Assembly (NCBI GenBank): GCA_947179485.1
Contig: OX359246.1
Span: 42,325,632 to 42,389,631 of the forward strand
Reading direction: 5' to 3'
Source: Allacma fusca
Lineage: Eukaryota; Arthropoda; Collembola; Symphypleona; Sminthuridae
DNA length: 64,000 bases
The stretch's first letter is position 1; each line of letters begins with the position of its first letter. This document shows, in pieces, positions 37,996-49,762 of the stretch. The notes beneath the pieces are model-generated. The model was given only the letters and a program-made list of their open reading frames with translations. It was not told where the DNA came from and did not search any database. The translations under genes and the position numbers were made by a program.

Positions 37996-39521
37996 TTAAG
38001 ATTGAATAAGCGGAGGAAATTTCTCCGTTACAGGGAAGGTATTGTGAGCAAATATGATATCATTTGCTAAATAATCAATACGGGTCAGCTTCGTAATGAC
38101 ACGGTAGCCTTTACTCTCCATGTAGTTCACGATTTCTTCCGCACCTCCCCTCCCGTGGACAAACTCAACTGTGAGGACCTGATTTTTTAAACGTTTTTCA
38201 GCATTTTTTTTTAATATCCACGCATCATAGTTTACTCCAGATCTTACCGTGATATTAATTAAGTGAAATGGAATAGTGTAGAGTACATCCATCTCAAAGC
38301 CTTCCACATCTAAACTAAAGTAATCCACCGTCTTCACTCCTATGGAACTTAGGAGAGAGAATAAAGGGAAGCACTGCACTCTAACGGAAGGTTCTTGATT
38401 TGGATTTCCAGTTCGGGAGGATTCTGAAACATCTTCAACATTTTCTGACTTGATCTTACCGATATTAAAATGTTGATTGAAAATAACCTAAATACATACA
38501 AAGTTTGTTTTTGTGTTTCAAGAGAGGTGTAGAATTTTGTCTAATAATAATTTTGCATTTTTGTCACTCAAATTAAGATCTGATACCTCATGTGGGTAAG
38601 CATGAATAGACAAGCAACAAGGAGCAGCCCAGGCTTTACGATGTTTTGATATTAACAAATCAAAATTTTTAGGATCAGCTTCTACTAACAGACCCTATAT
38701 GGTATATTACGCAACAATAAATACATTGTAAAAATTCCATGAAGTATTACGGTTACAAATTTGTGTCAGTGTTTTTGTATAGTCCTTTTTACCTCCCAAC
38801 TAAAATCCCTTTCCAATGCCAAGGTATTCGACCGGGTCTCGCCATCTAGTGCACCACACTCTACGAAAAAGCCGTTTCTCTGTAATAAAATAACGGAAGT
38901 TACAATAAAGTTTTGAAAGCAAAATAAAAATACCGCCGACTTTGTTATTAATGCACGATTAGTTTAAGTTATTTATTACACACAAGATAATTACACAGAA
39001 CATACCTTCCCCTGAAACAGTTTTTTTACGATCTCTGACTGACCCATTGATGGATCTATGTCTGGCTTTTGTAGGTTATAGGACACATTAACAGATGGAG
39101 GTGGCTTCACATAACCATGATTCTTGATGTAATTTAGAATTCTACTATCGTCTTGCAACAAACGCCCCTTAATCTGCTCTTCCAGAAAAATCGCATTCAA
39201 TGTGGTAGCTGTCAATTTTTTGAAAAATACTTTAATGTAAAAGTATAAATTATACTTTTGTATTTCCCGATTTACTAAGTTCAAGTAGCTGCCGTTCCTG
39301 TTAGGACGAAGAACCTATTAGAACTGCATAATTTTCCAAATATGATTGTTCGGTTAGCCATTGAACTGCTTACCATTTATAGTTTCGTAATAACTGGTTG
39401 GTGATGTTTTGTCAGCACTCATTTTAATCGCACTAAATCTTACAAGACAGAAAACAAATACTAGCAATGTCCAAATTATGAGGTATCGCGGTAATATTCT
39501 CAACGTATTGTTGAAACTCAT
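37996..39521 (-). CDS. Star-like FkbM-domain type II membrane protein, copy C (intact)
   Basis: Exons 39521-39374, 39208-39006, 38879-38793, 38694-38587, 38487-38248, 38178-37996 join to 322 codons plus stop. Signal anchor IIWTLLVFVFCLVRF; core motifs RNGFFVECGALDGETRSNT, GLLVEADP, SLDVEGFE, VLTVEF as in copy B. Exon 2 has diverged most (NAIFLEEQIKGRLLQDDS against NDIFLEEYFKGRLPQDDT). The last intron (38247-38179) is 69 nt, a multiple of three, and has no stop in frame, so an unspliced message would still encode protein with 23 extra residues between INIT and VLTVEF; in A and B the same intron is 71 and 70 nt and would shift frame. The downstream neighbour on the same strand is copy B. Confidence 0.88.
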
Positions 39522-41138
39522 TGGACCTCGCCTTTCGTTGGATGAATTCAGATCCTGCTAATATATTACAAAATGTAACGTGTGTGTGTGTACGTGTGTT
39601 TTGAAAACATACGTTTTCCTATCACAGTTTCTCACCGGATGGATTCCTATTTAATGTATTCTAACGTAAACCTGTAACTGGACACTACAACAAGGTCCTT
39701 ACCGGAATCATACGCTGATCGGAAGACACTATTGCAAGTTGATAGTGACTATTTCATAGTATTTATGTGTATGGACATAGCTGCTGACATAGAAAATTCC
39801 AAAACCACATCTTTGCACAATAAACAGAATTTCCTTCGTTGCTAATCTACCTGTATGCAGATATACAAATAGTTATGCTATGTAACCATTTTTAATGATC
39901 CGCGGTTGGAATGAGAGGAAGTTAAATTAGCTTCAAATGCACATTTGAACCCCAAGAAATGTTTTCTTTCTTTATAACCAGTGGCTCAATCACGGCGTGG
40001 GGGGGACAGGGGTACACTGTACCCTCTACTCAGAAACCAGAGGGGTACACTCATAGACTTGAACCCCCACCGCTCCCCCCAGAAAATAAATAAGAATAAT
40101 TTTTAAATGTAAGAAATAAACATTATTTGATACTTTCTTAGTCTCCATCTGTACTTTTTAAAAATTATTTAATCAAAAGGTAAGAAGAAACAGTGTAGAG
40201 ACCCGTTCTTTGAATACGGACGGAATATGTAATTATATATTAACAATCCCTCCCAAAAACTGAGATCACGTATCACCCAAACCAGTGAGACTTGCTTTAA
40301 ATAAAACAATCATATTTTGTTCCTGGTGACAACTGACAACCATTTGAAATAAATCATTACCTTCCCTTACATGTTTGGAGGATTATTCACAATTTTTGAG
40401 GGGAACTGTTGATATTTTCTGATAATGAGACCTGTGAATTGACATATTTTTTTAGCAGTCAGGTCTTCTAAGCTTAACTGACGGCATCAAAAGTTCCTCT
40501 TCCTCCTTCGCATTTTCTTGAAGTGAGCTCCTCGAGCATAATACCTTCTACCGGGATAATTTTCCCTTCCAAACATATCTACAACTCTCGCAATCAGCAT
40601 ATTCTTTTAAAATGGTAACCTGTAAAGTTCACAAAAGGCGCCATAATTGTATGAGAATACACAAATGAGAAATAAACCTGGACTCGCTTAACCCTGCGAC
40701 CTCAAATATTATCGATCGTAAATGAAGTAAATTTTAGAAAATCTGGCACTAAATGTGCTAAAAGCTGGGGTAACAAATCAGAAGTCATACGCCTAATGTA
40801 AGCTAGCTGGGGAAATGGATATGGTTATGGTTACTCCTTATGCTCCGCATATACTGCATTAGTCGGTTATTGGTTGGCCAATTTGTACCCCCCCCCCCGC
40901 AGTAAAAAATCGGTGGAGGAGCGCCTGCTTTCAACGACACTACTTATTGTTAGTGCGAACCTGTTTGCACAGATAAATAAATTGCAAATTGTGCATAGCT
41001 GCGGAAATTATTTTTAACATTTAGACTATACATGTAACAAGCACATTTAAGACCATTGAGGCAACTATCTACTTCAGATGTCTCTCAAATGAATAGAATA
41101 ATTACATATTGTTCATCCTCATCCACAGTAGTGACAAT
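39522..41138. other. 5' flank of copy C Star-like gene
   Basis: Promoter side of gene C, collinear with the flanks of A and B. It has the empty site for the first copy-B hAT near 39716 and a run of C near 40891. No conserved open frame. Confidence 0.5.
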
Positions 41139-42020
41139 CAGGGATGGGATTGGATTATTAATCCAGGATTAAATTAATCCCGGATTGATATTTTCAAAAT
41201 AAATAATCAATAATATATTATATTAGTACAGCTACTAATTTCATCCCCTGATAATTAGTTTCCATTATTCTGCACCAATCAGCATTGGATTGAACTTTTC
41301 TCTTGTATCACAGTTTGCACTTGCAAAGTTAACGTTTCCAAATACGACTCCCATGACACGTCAGTAGTTTCTAGTAGAAGTATGTAAAGCACGTATAAAA
41401 ACGAAGACGAAGGTTATTTAGTACGAACTTACAGTAGATACAAGACTTGTATCTACTTACAATTAGTGGAGTGAGCCTAAAAAAATTGATGGATTTAAGT
41501 ATAATAATGCATATCAAATGGCTTCTCTGTTTATTTTAACGGATAACACTGATCCAACAGTGCAATAATCTACTTTTATCTGTGTAAATGAATTGAACCC
41601 TGTAATTAAATTATTTGGATACATTTCGATAAGCCCTTTAGCGCAAGTTGAATTCATTGCATTTTTAGGGTCATATGTAGTCTATCAATGTAAAACATGC
41701 ATTTTAAATTTAGTTTGACCAATGTGTTAGTCAAAAACAAATTTTAAAATTATTCTACTTCTTCAGATAGCTGATCAAATTCAAGTTTTCAGATTATTTG
41801 CAAATCCTCAATAAGTGCAATCCGAAATTTCAAATTTTAATTCTTCAACCCGTTAATTCAATTAATTAGGATTTTTTTGACAATCCCGTAATCCAAATCC
41901 AGATTTAGGAGTTTCTTTTACTGCCGGCGAATCCCTTATTCCAAACCATACAATCTGAATTTTTGTTATTGATCCCTTAATCCCATCCACCAGCTCACCT
42001 AATTAAATTTCCCAACCCTG
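41139..42020. mobile_element. Non-autonomous hAT element with AATCC motifs
   Basis: Begins CAGGGATGGGATTGGATTAT and ends AAATTTCCCAACCCTG. Flanks are GTGACAAT (41131-41138) and ATGACAAT (42021-42028), one mismatch. AATCC/GGATT words are concentrated at both ends. The same insertion site is occupied in copy A (28590). Confidence 0.8.
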
Positions 42021-42028
42021 ATGACAAT

Positions 42029-42619
42029 GGCAAGCATATTTTCGTATATTGTGTTCGAATTGATTTATCGTCTGATACTCATCGGGACTTTCAACCTTTA
42101 CAATAAACTGTATCTACTTACAGTCCATTGAATGTCTACGGATTTCTTTTCATTTAATCATCAGGCTCTCTGACAATACATTGATGTCAAGGTGGAAGGA
42201 AATGTCAATTTTCTATAAGCTGCTCTTGTTAATTAACTCACATCAGGGGAACTTTCGTCCTTGGAAAGTGAAGTAAATCAAATGGTGACTTCAAAACCAA
42301 TTGCCAGTTTATTGAGCTACAAAAGTAAGGTAACAAGTGACGGCAATATAGACAAGATATATGTTACCATTATTCAAGTGTAAGCAGAATTATTATTCAT
42401 TGGTATATAGCTGCATATGTATGTATTTTTAGCAATAACAAAATTACATAGGTACTATTATTTTAATTCGAGGTGCTGCGCTGGCTGAAATTATCTGTAC
42501 AATCAGCAATAGTGACGATTAAAAAATCTTCATGACCATGCAAAATGTTCAGAATGCGTGCATATACATACATACAAAATCTTACAAATGTAATTTCAGT
42601 ATATAAATATCTAATAATT
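42029..42619. other. 3' flank of Star-like gene D
   Basis: AT-rich, with no open frame and no transposon termini seen. Not similar to the flanks of copies A-C. Confidence 0.4.
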
Positions 42620-43026
42620 CTATGTGTGCCACATTAATTCAGATTTCATAACTTCCGGATAACGTCCCCTCACATGGAAACTTTTGTGAGCAAATATGAC
42701 GTCATTTGCTAAATTGTCTTCGTGTATAAGTTTCGTCACAACACGGTAGTTTTTTTTCCTCATGTAAGCTATAAGTTCTTCCGGCCCCCCTGCCCCATGA
42801 GTAAATTCAACAGAGAGTACCTGAGATTTTGGAAATACAGGAAGAAGGTAAATGGAGACAACATTGTCAAAACATTCCCATAACAATATTATAAAACACA
42901 CCTGATATTAAAAACCCAAATTAAGTGTTACAGTCAGCGTACCCTGATATGAACGAGATGAAATGGGATTGTTTTGAGCACGTCCATCTCAAAACCTTCG
43001 ACATCTAAACTCAAGTAGTCCACGGT

Positions 43027-44007
43027 CAGAGCTGCTTTCAGGTAGCAAAAAATCAAGATCCGCACCTGAACCCGACCCGCACCTGAAATATCAGGTTAAT
43101 TTTTTTCGTTGACCCGAACTTGGCCCTCCGGATCCGAGTTAATATCCGCACCTGTCAGGTATTTTTGGATCAGGTATTGCTTGGCTACCCGCACCTGAAA
43201 AAATACCTGAGGTGCGGATTTCAAAACAAACCCGACCCGAACTTGAACCCGAACTTGAACCCGACTTTCAATTATTTTGTCAGAGGAAACTTATAAACAT
43301 AAGTTCTATCCTAAGACTTTATTAAAGTAAATATTATTTACAAATGACGTTAAGTTACAAATGCAAAAACTCGTACTAATTTTAAGTGACAAGCAGCACA
43401 AAAAGAATGGGAACTAGCTTTTGAAGCTTCCCCAAGTATTCTCTGAGTGATAGCTTTAGAAACAGACCGCAGATAATCATCATGCTTTTCAAATTTTAAC
43501 GAAGTTAAGGCACAAGTATACACGAAATAGATTCCAAATCGATGATGTCTATGTCTGCTACAACGCTAAGGCTATATCATGAAATTAATTAGCAAAGTTA
43601 GGTTGTTTGTTAATTTAATTGATATGGCGGCTCTCACGCATCACTGAACACATCGTGTCATTCAGCCATGTGACATTAACGTTCAGATCAGCCTGAAAGT
43701 TTCATTCACGTGAACTTAAAGTTAAATTATTAAGGTAAAAAATACTTGCAAAATACCTGAAATTGCAAGTTCGGGTTCAGGTATTTTGAATTCGTCGTAC
43801 CGAACCTGTACCTGACATTGAGCTCAGGTATATTTTTTAAACCCGAACTTGATCGTAACCCGACCTGTAAAATCAGATGCGGATCCTGGATGTACCCGCA
43901 CTTGACCCGAATCTCAGGTACTTTTTTTTGTAGCTGACCCGAACCCGACCCGAACCCGACCCGACGGGTATTTTTCAGGTACTACCTGATACCTGCAAGC
44001 AGCTCTG
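43027..44007. mobile_element. Non-autonomous hAT element with ACCCGAACCTG arrays, in an exon
   Basis: Ends CAGAGCTGCTTTCAGGTA and the complement of CAGAGCTGCTTGCAGGTA; exact 8-bp duplication TCCACGGT (43019-43026, 44008-44015). Terminal zones are made of ACCCGAAC, ACCTGA and CAGGTA words. The interior (about 43260-43720) is ordinary AT-rich sequence without a transposase frame. Confidence 0.92.
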
Positions 44008-44278
44008 TCCACGGTCCACACACCCAGGGTCCTCAGAAGAGAAAATAAGGGGAAGCATTGAGCTCTAACGGAAGATCCTGGGTCGGAAGAACCACCTGTT
44101 ACATTATCTTGTTGGATCTTTCCCTTGTTAAAATCTTGTTTGAACATTACCTATAATTATGTTCAATGGTGCAGACACGAATCAGTAAAAAAAAGTTATC
44201 AGTAATTGTAAACAGCTTCATGGTAATAATTCTTTTGGTTATAGATAATTACATTTAATTTGCTGGGGTGATATATCA

Positions 44279-44389
44279 TATATCGTCGGCTAAATTCTAA
44301 AAGGTACCATTTTCATTTGCGAACCCATTTAAAAAGCATAGGTTGTGAAATGAAAATGGTACTTTTTCGAATTTAGCCAACGATATGTA
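44279..44389. repeat. Foldback (inverted repeat) in intron 4 of gene D
   Basis: Arms 44279-44319 and 44346-44389 are almost complementary (TCGTCGGCTAAATTC against GAATTTAGCCAACGA; GGTACCATTTTCATTT against AAATGAAAATGGTAC). The loop is about 26 nt. It abuts the splice donor of exon 4. Confidence 0.75.
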
Positions 44390-45364
44390 CCTCATGAGGA
44401 TATGGGTGAATAGATAAGCAACAGCGAGACGTCCAAGCTTTGCGCTTCTTGGTTAGCAATACCTGGTAATTTTTTGGGTCGCCCTCGATTAACAGCCCCT
44501 TCAAAATTAATGCATTTTTCCAAGTCAAAAATTAAAGAGCTAAATACACGTTTTAAACATTTCCATTCAAGTATACACAGGAAGATAGAATTTCCAAATA
44601 GCAAATACCTGCCATCCATAATCCCTTTCAAGTGACAAGGTGTTTGAACGAGTCTCACCATCTAGTGCACCACATTCCACGAAAAATCCGTTTCTCTGCA
44701 CTTAAATCAGTAATAATTATTATAATTCAAACTATTCGTATGCAACTATAGTATGTCACAGTTACAGTAAAAACATGAGTTATTTATTGTTGTTTTCACA
44801 TAGCAAGGGATACCTTTCCATTAAAAAGTCTTTTCACTATGTGAGACTGGCCCGTTGAGGGGTCCCTGGTTGGTTGGTCCAGGTGATAAGACATATTACG
44901 TGGAGACGGAGGATTCAAGTAACCGTTGTTTTTAATGTAACTTATAACTCTGGGTTCGTTCTGCGCTAAAGAACCTCGCATTATTTCCTCATCTAGATTT
45001 TGACGGTTGTCTTGTTCTGAAAAAGAAAAATACACTGTATTAGTACGATGGGCTTACTATGGAAACTAAATACAGGCATCTGTAATCTGTATAAAGGTTG
45101 AAAAGAAATGTTACGACAATTAGTTCAAATGTAAAGAATAAAATCTTGAGGGTTGCGCTTAAATCATAATTAAAACTGTAGTTTCTTACTAATGGGAATG
45201 TCTTGGCTTATATTCGTGAGTATTAACTGTGTTCCATGCAGATCTTGTCCCTCTGGTTGTAAGGATGTCTTCGATCCCATGAGGAAGTAGAGAGCCAATG
45301 TTACTATCACGCACGGAAGAGCGTAGCGCAGCCTCATTTTCCAGATTTTTCGAACAATAATCAT

Positions 45365-45535
45365 AATACTGCAAAGTTACTGAAATTCCTGTAATAGCAT
45401 GTGTGTGAACGGAAATTTGAGGGTGGTATTTTTCGATCCTCAATTTTCATCCTGAATATGTGACACTGTTAATATTTTTGAAATATAAAAGCACAGTCCA
45501 CTTATTTCTAACTGCAATACAAGGTCGCACCGCTA
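45365..45535. other. Upstream region of gene D
   Basis: Candidate promoter side of gene D; no clear TATA or initiator pair was identified. Confidence 0.35.
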
Positions 45536-46199
45536 CCATAGAAACACTTTGTTTTCTGAAATATAATTGTGGAATTTTTTTCTGCATAATGTTATTTCCA
45601 AAAGGTAATTGCACAAGGTATTTCACAACGTCGGGTAATTTTCTGGTCACCTCTATGACTCCAAAATACCCTGATCATGGGCATAAGTCAAAAAATATGT
45701 TTCCGGAGAGGTGAATCGTGATCATGCCTGTGTGAAAAAAAATTAAAAACAAAACAGATTGGATTCTGAAGCCCTGGTACTTAGGCAAATCGGATGTGTT
45801 GAAAAAAATCGACCAGCTCCTTCCCATGGCTATACAGATATATGGTCTTGAATTGACCACGGGGTTCAAAATATGAATCAGGTCATGGTCCTTTACCAGA
45901 CCTAGCCCCAATTACCCCGTTTTTTTCTGTGATACTGCAACGTAATGCCACTGTACTTTTCATGTAATATAGTTATGGTTTTGTATATCTGGAGAATTTT
46001 TGGGAAATTTTTTAAATGGAATTTTTGCAACATTTTTGGAAGTGGAACAAAGTCACTGCCATGTCCACTAAGGTTATGGAATCTTCAAAACCAAGATTTT
46101 ACTAGTTTGGACACATAATGCAGTGGACTTTAAAATCACTGGATGCATTTTCCAACTGTGTTACCTCAGAAAATGCAGCTTTCAAAAGTGTTTCTATGG
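45536..46199. mobile_element. TA-flanked MITE (Tc1/mariner-like ends)
   Basis: Ends CCATAGAAACACTTTGTTTT and the complement of CCATAGAAACACTTTTGAAA, each bordered by TA. A TA target is the hallmark of Tc1/mariner insertions. Open frames inside are not transposase-like. Confidence 0.7.
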
Positions 46200-46201
46200 T
46201 A

Positions 46202-47787
46202 GTGTTGAGAACTGTTCTATACATGTAATTATTACACAAACTTGTGTGCAATTAAAGAACTAATATTTTGTGTCTTCTTCCAAAAATGAAGTATTAATTA
46301 TTGTTGCTAAAGGGTATAAATTTAGCAATGTCACTTGAGTTAAACGAATCCAATTGGATTTGGCACGACTCTTAGTTTAGTAGATTTTTTAAATGGTTGT
46401 ACTGCACGCTGTTCATTCTAATTCCGTGGCAATAAAATCACAATCGGGCGAATACTGATCCGGTTGTAAATATTTGGATAACGAGAAACATGTGTCATAC
46501 AGACACTCATGACTTGGTTTATTTTGGAAATACAAGTATCTTTCATTTGTCAAATTCAGATATGTATGCAATATGCAATCTGTTAAGTATAGTTATATAA
46601 TGCACTCCATGATAAACACTCCGTCAAAAATATAGACACCTTATCTATGTATGAGGATTTTCCATAATAAATTCCTTGCAAGCATCCATTGACAACATTA
46701 TCTTCACCGGTTACGCAATATTTGAACATTGTAAATGATTTGACTTGGAAAGATAGTCAAAATGTGTTGATATATCCTGTGCTTCTAAGGATGTATGATT
46801 CGATATTGCTTTGTTCATTGTCAATAAACTTTATTGCAATAAGCTTGTGATTTATAAAAGAACAAATATAGATATCGATTTATGCAAGTGGGCTGAAATT
46901 CACAGAACGTTTAACTTATATTCGCAGATTTTAGGAAACATAGAAAGTAGTGTAAGTACACGCCTGCGTTTCGCAAATATTGTAGGGATGAGAAGAGAAT
47001 CCTGTCATTTATGAACTTTCTTCGTTTCTACACAATTTATAGTTACTGTAGTAGAAAATCTCATGCTACCTGTGTACAGTCATTCAGGAACTTATTGTAT
47101 GTCATTATTTTCCGGCGAACTTAAAAGTTTTGGTATGATATCGTACCTCCCATTTTTTGAGAGCTTTTTACGATTTGTTTTAAAAATATAAACTTCCAGA
47201 AGACAGTGCATGCGTTAAAAAATTCTCAATATAACTTCATTTAGTAGTTCTAATAAATTTTTATGTACTTCAAATTGCGATATCATAGAGTATGTTGACT
47301 CTGGACAAATAGTTTCATGGGAAATGTGCTCTAGTTAATGACGGTGATGATTGTCAAAGGCAAGGGTTTGAAACAGAAGTATTTCTTGTACGTCTATAAC
47401 ACGAATGCCATTGAACAATTTGCCTTTTTTACTCGCTACTATTAACTCATCACAACTTGCATGACTAGCCATTAGATTGTTGAAGAATTCAGAAATTTTA
47501 TAATTCTGGTTCTAGCTATTCCAGCAGCAGCCATAATTTCATAAATTAAAAGATTCACAATAAAACAAGTTGCAATCATTTTTAACAATTATAAATAGTC
47601 ATATGACAATGAAGCACAACAGAATGTGTTTGAACACAGTCAAGGCGTTGTTTGTGAGCTGGTGTACAGGGAATGGCCTGGCCTTCTCTTTGAATATTGA
47701 TCTGGTCTAGTCCAAGTGCAGGATTATGAATCATGGTCCACCTGTAACATAAGCCTTGTCCAAACTTATGGCCAGACCAAGCGTTTT
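46202..47787. other. Gene-free interval
   Basis: AT-rich; the short open frame at 46811-47014 has no recognisable feature. No transposon ends or RNA genes were seen. Confidence 0.4.
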
Positions 47788-47795
47788 GTTCCAAA

Positions 47796-49103
47796 CAGTG
47801 CTCGGCACGGGTACGAAAAATCGGTACCCGTACCCGTATCCGTACCCGAAGTGCGGGTATTTCAATAACTGGTATCTATACCCGTACCCATACCCGAGTA
47901 TCCGGGTACAAATTTTTCGTACCCGTACCCGCAATGTAATCTCAATCCATGCACCTGTACCCGTATTGTACCCGTACCCGAAAATACGCGAAAATTGTAC
48001 CCATACTCGGGTATATCAGTGTCGTACCCGTACTCGTACCCGGGTACTTTATCCAGATTTGTTTTAATGTAATACATAGTACGTTATATGTAATAATGTA
48101 TGACACCTGAGTGGGTAATTTTGACTAGTTAGAGAGGTATTTGACATTGTATATTTTTATTGAAGAGTAGAAAACTATAAGCGTTTTTGATTAGAAGTAA
48201 AATTATCCCCATTTGATTGTTTATGGGCTGATGGGCGAAGTATTTTATAGCACCCAGTCAATATGTACATGCATTTTTGGCTTGGGACTTGGCTACTCGA
48301 TTTTTCACTTCTTGATTTATTCGGCCTTTTACGTTAATTTTCTCATCTCAGTAGCTCTGTGTACATGAAACTCATTAATATCTTGTTACAAATATCCGCC
48401 TTTTCCTAATCAACTACCAGTTACAAAAAATATCTTACCATGCCATCCAACTCATCGGAACTCTAATTTTTAAATTGTATTCATTGTGGCTACGTGAATA
48501 CGTGTCAATCAGACTATTTTTGCAATTAGTGACAAAATACTACATTATGAAGACCATTTGTATAAAATTTCGTTGAATCCTATTCTCCACTTCTATTTTG
48601 ATATTATTCCTCGTCTGTTTATTAATTATTCTTCCTAAAACATGTTTCCATAAAAATATATATTATAGATATAAATATATATTTTAGCAACACAGTCTGA
48701 AATACAGTTGCTGCATGTTGTAAGGTTAAAAGGGTATCAACAATAAGCTATATGTATTCAGAATCACTAAAAATACCGACAGAATTTTCCAACGGAAGTT
48801 CCATTATTTTCATAAAATTCATCAAAATGTCTCAAATCTCAACATATCCAAATACTCGGGTACAATGGTCGCGGGTACGGGTAAATGACACCATTATACC
48901 CGTACCCGGTGGGTATATACCCATTTTGAAATCCTTGTACCCGTACCCATACCCGTATCCGTACCCGAGATTTTGAGCCGACCAAAGTGTACCCGGGTAG
49001 TACCCGGAATTGTTCGGGTACACAAAATCCGTACCCGGGTAGTACCCATACCCGTACCCATACCCGTTTACCCGAGTATTACCCATACCCGTGCCGAGCA
49101 CTG
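47796..49103. mobile_element. Non-autonomous hAT element with CCCGTACCCGTA arrays
   Basis: Ends CAGTGCTCGGCACGGGTA at the left and its complement at the right; exact duplication GTTCCAAA (47788-47795, 49104-49111). Both ends carry about 250 bp of tandem TACCCG/CGGGTA words, with 700 bp of AT-rich interior. The tyrosine-proline repeats in the translated frames are an effect of this hexamer, not protein. Confidence 0.93.
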
Positions 49104-49111
49104 GTTCCAAA

Positions 49112-49762
49112 CATGAACTGCTAAAACGTTATTGTGAACTACCTGGAAAGGGGAGTTCAAAATATTGTGCTGAGATTCAATTTCATAAGTTTAACAATTA
49201 TTCCGATAATTCAGGGATATGATGTACATAGAGGTGTGGAAAATACATTAAATTTACGATTGAAATACAAAATACAAATACATTTTCAGAAAAGTTAAAA
49301 TACAAATATGTACACACGCATTTTTCCAGCAGAATGTAAGAATAGCATTTGTTTATATTTTCAATGGATAAGGAGATTAGCCTAACTTTATAGCCCGGTT
49401 TCTAACGGTAATACGTACATAGCATTAAACACCTTTGTATTTTTGATAATGTATGTATGATATGTAGTTATTGCCATCCTTTTAATTTATTATTTTCTCG
49501 GTGCCGTTTGCATTTCATCCACGTTTCTTAGCCAGCATATATTGATTCTAATGAAATATGTAAATTATAATACATATGCTTCTGTGTAGCAAATATCAGT
49601 ATACAGCTTTTACAGAATTTTTTCAACATTATATCGAATTTATTAAGTTAATGCTCCCTTTTTTCCGTATTTACACTGCAGTGCATGCTCACAGCATCTT
49701 GATTAAAATTTTCCAATCACGCGATTTAACAGATAACCTCCAAAATTATTAGAATAATAAAA
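49112..49762. other. Intergenic region with a dispersed repeat
   Basis: 49318-49446 is similar to 36610-36738 (shared GTTTATATTTTC, GGATAAGGAG, TATAGCCCGGTTTCT, TACATAGCATTAAA). Family unknown. The remainder holds nothing recognisable. Confidence 0.55.

Larger units (their letters stand above)
36743..41720. repeat. Tandem segmental copy C
   Basis: The third unit, same order as A and B. It carries its own 346-bp insertion in the 3' flank and lacks the two hAT elements found in copy B. Confidence 0.75.
42620..45364 (-). pseudogene. Star-like FkbM-domain membrane protein, divergent copy D, disrupted by a hAT in exon 5
   Basis: Exons 45364-45190, 45016-44814, 44695-44609, 44498-44391, 44150-42943 (interrupted), 42820-42620. 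Without the element and one target copy, exon 5 is 219 nt and the protein 330 residues in one frame. Signal anchor YALPCVIVTLALYFLMG; core RNGFFVECGALDGETRSNT, GLLIEGDP, DYLSLDVEGFE, VLSVEFTHG; the C-terminus is six or seven residues longer than in A-C (ends SELMWHT). The element cuts between TVD and YLSLDVEGFE, in front of the family's central motif. Every other splice site and frame is intact, so inactivation looks recent or may not be fixed. D is clearly older than the A-C duplication by its divergence. Confidence 0.85.

Noticed and set aside
47820-49100. Telomere-like CCCGTA hexamer repeats
   Set aside because: The arrays lie inside an element with matching inverted ends and an exact 8-bp duplication; arthropod telomeres are TTAGG.
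47731-49110. Tyr-Pro/Gly-Tyr repeat proteins in both strands
   Set aside because: Products of translating the CCCGTA array in all frames; no start, splice or codon support.
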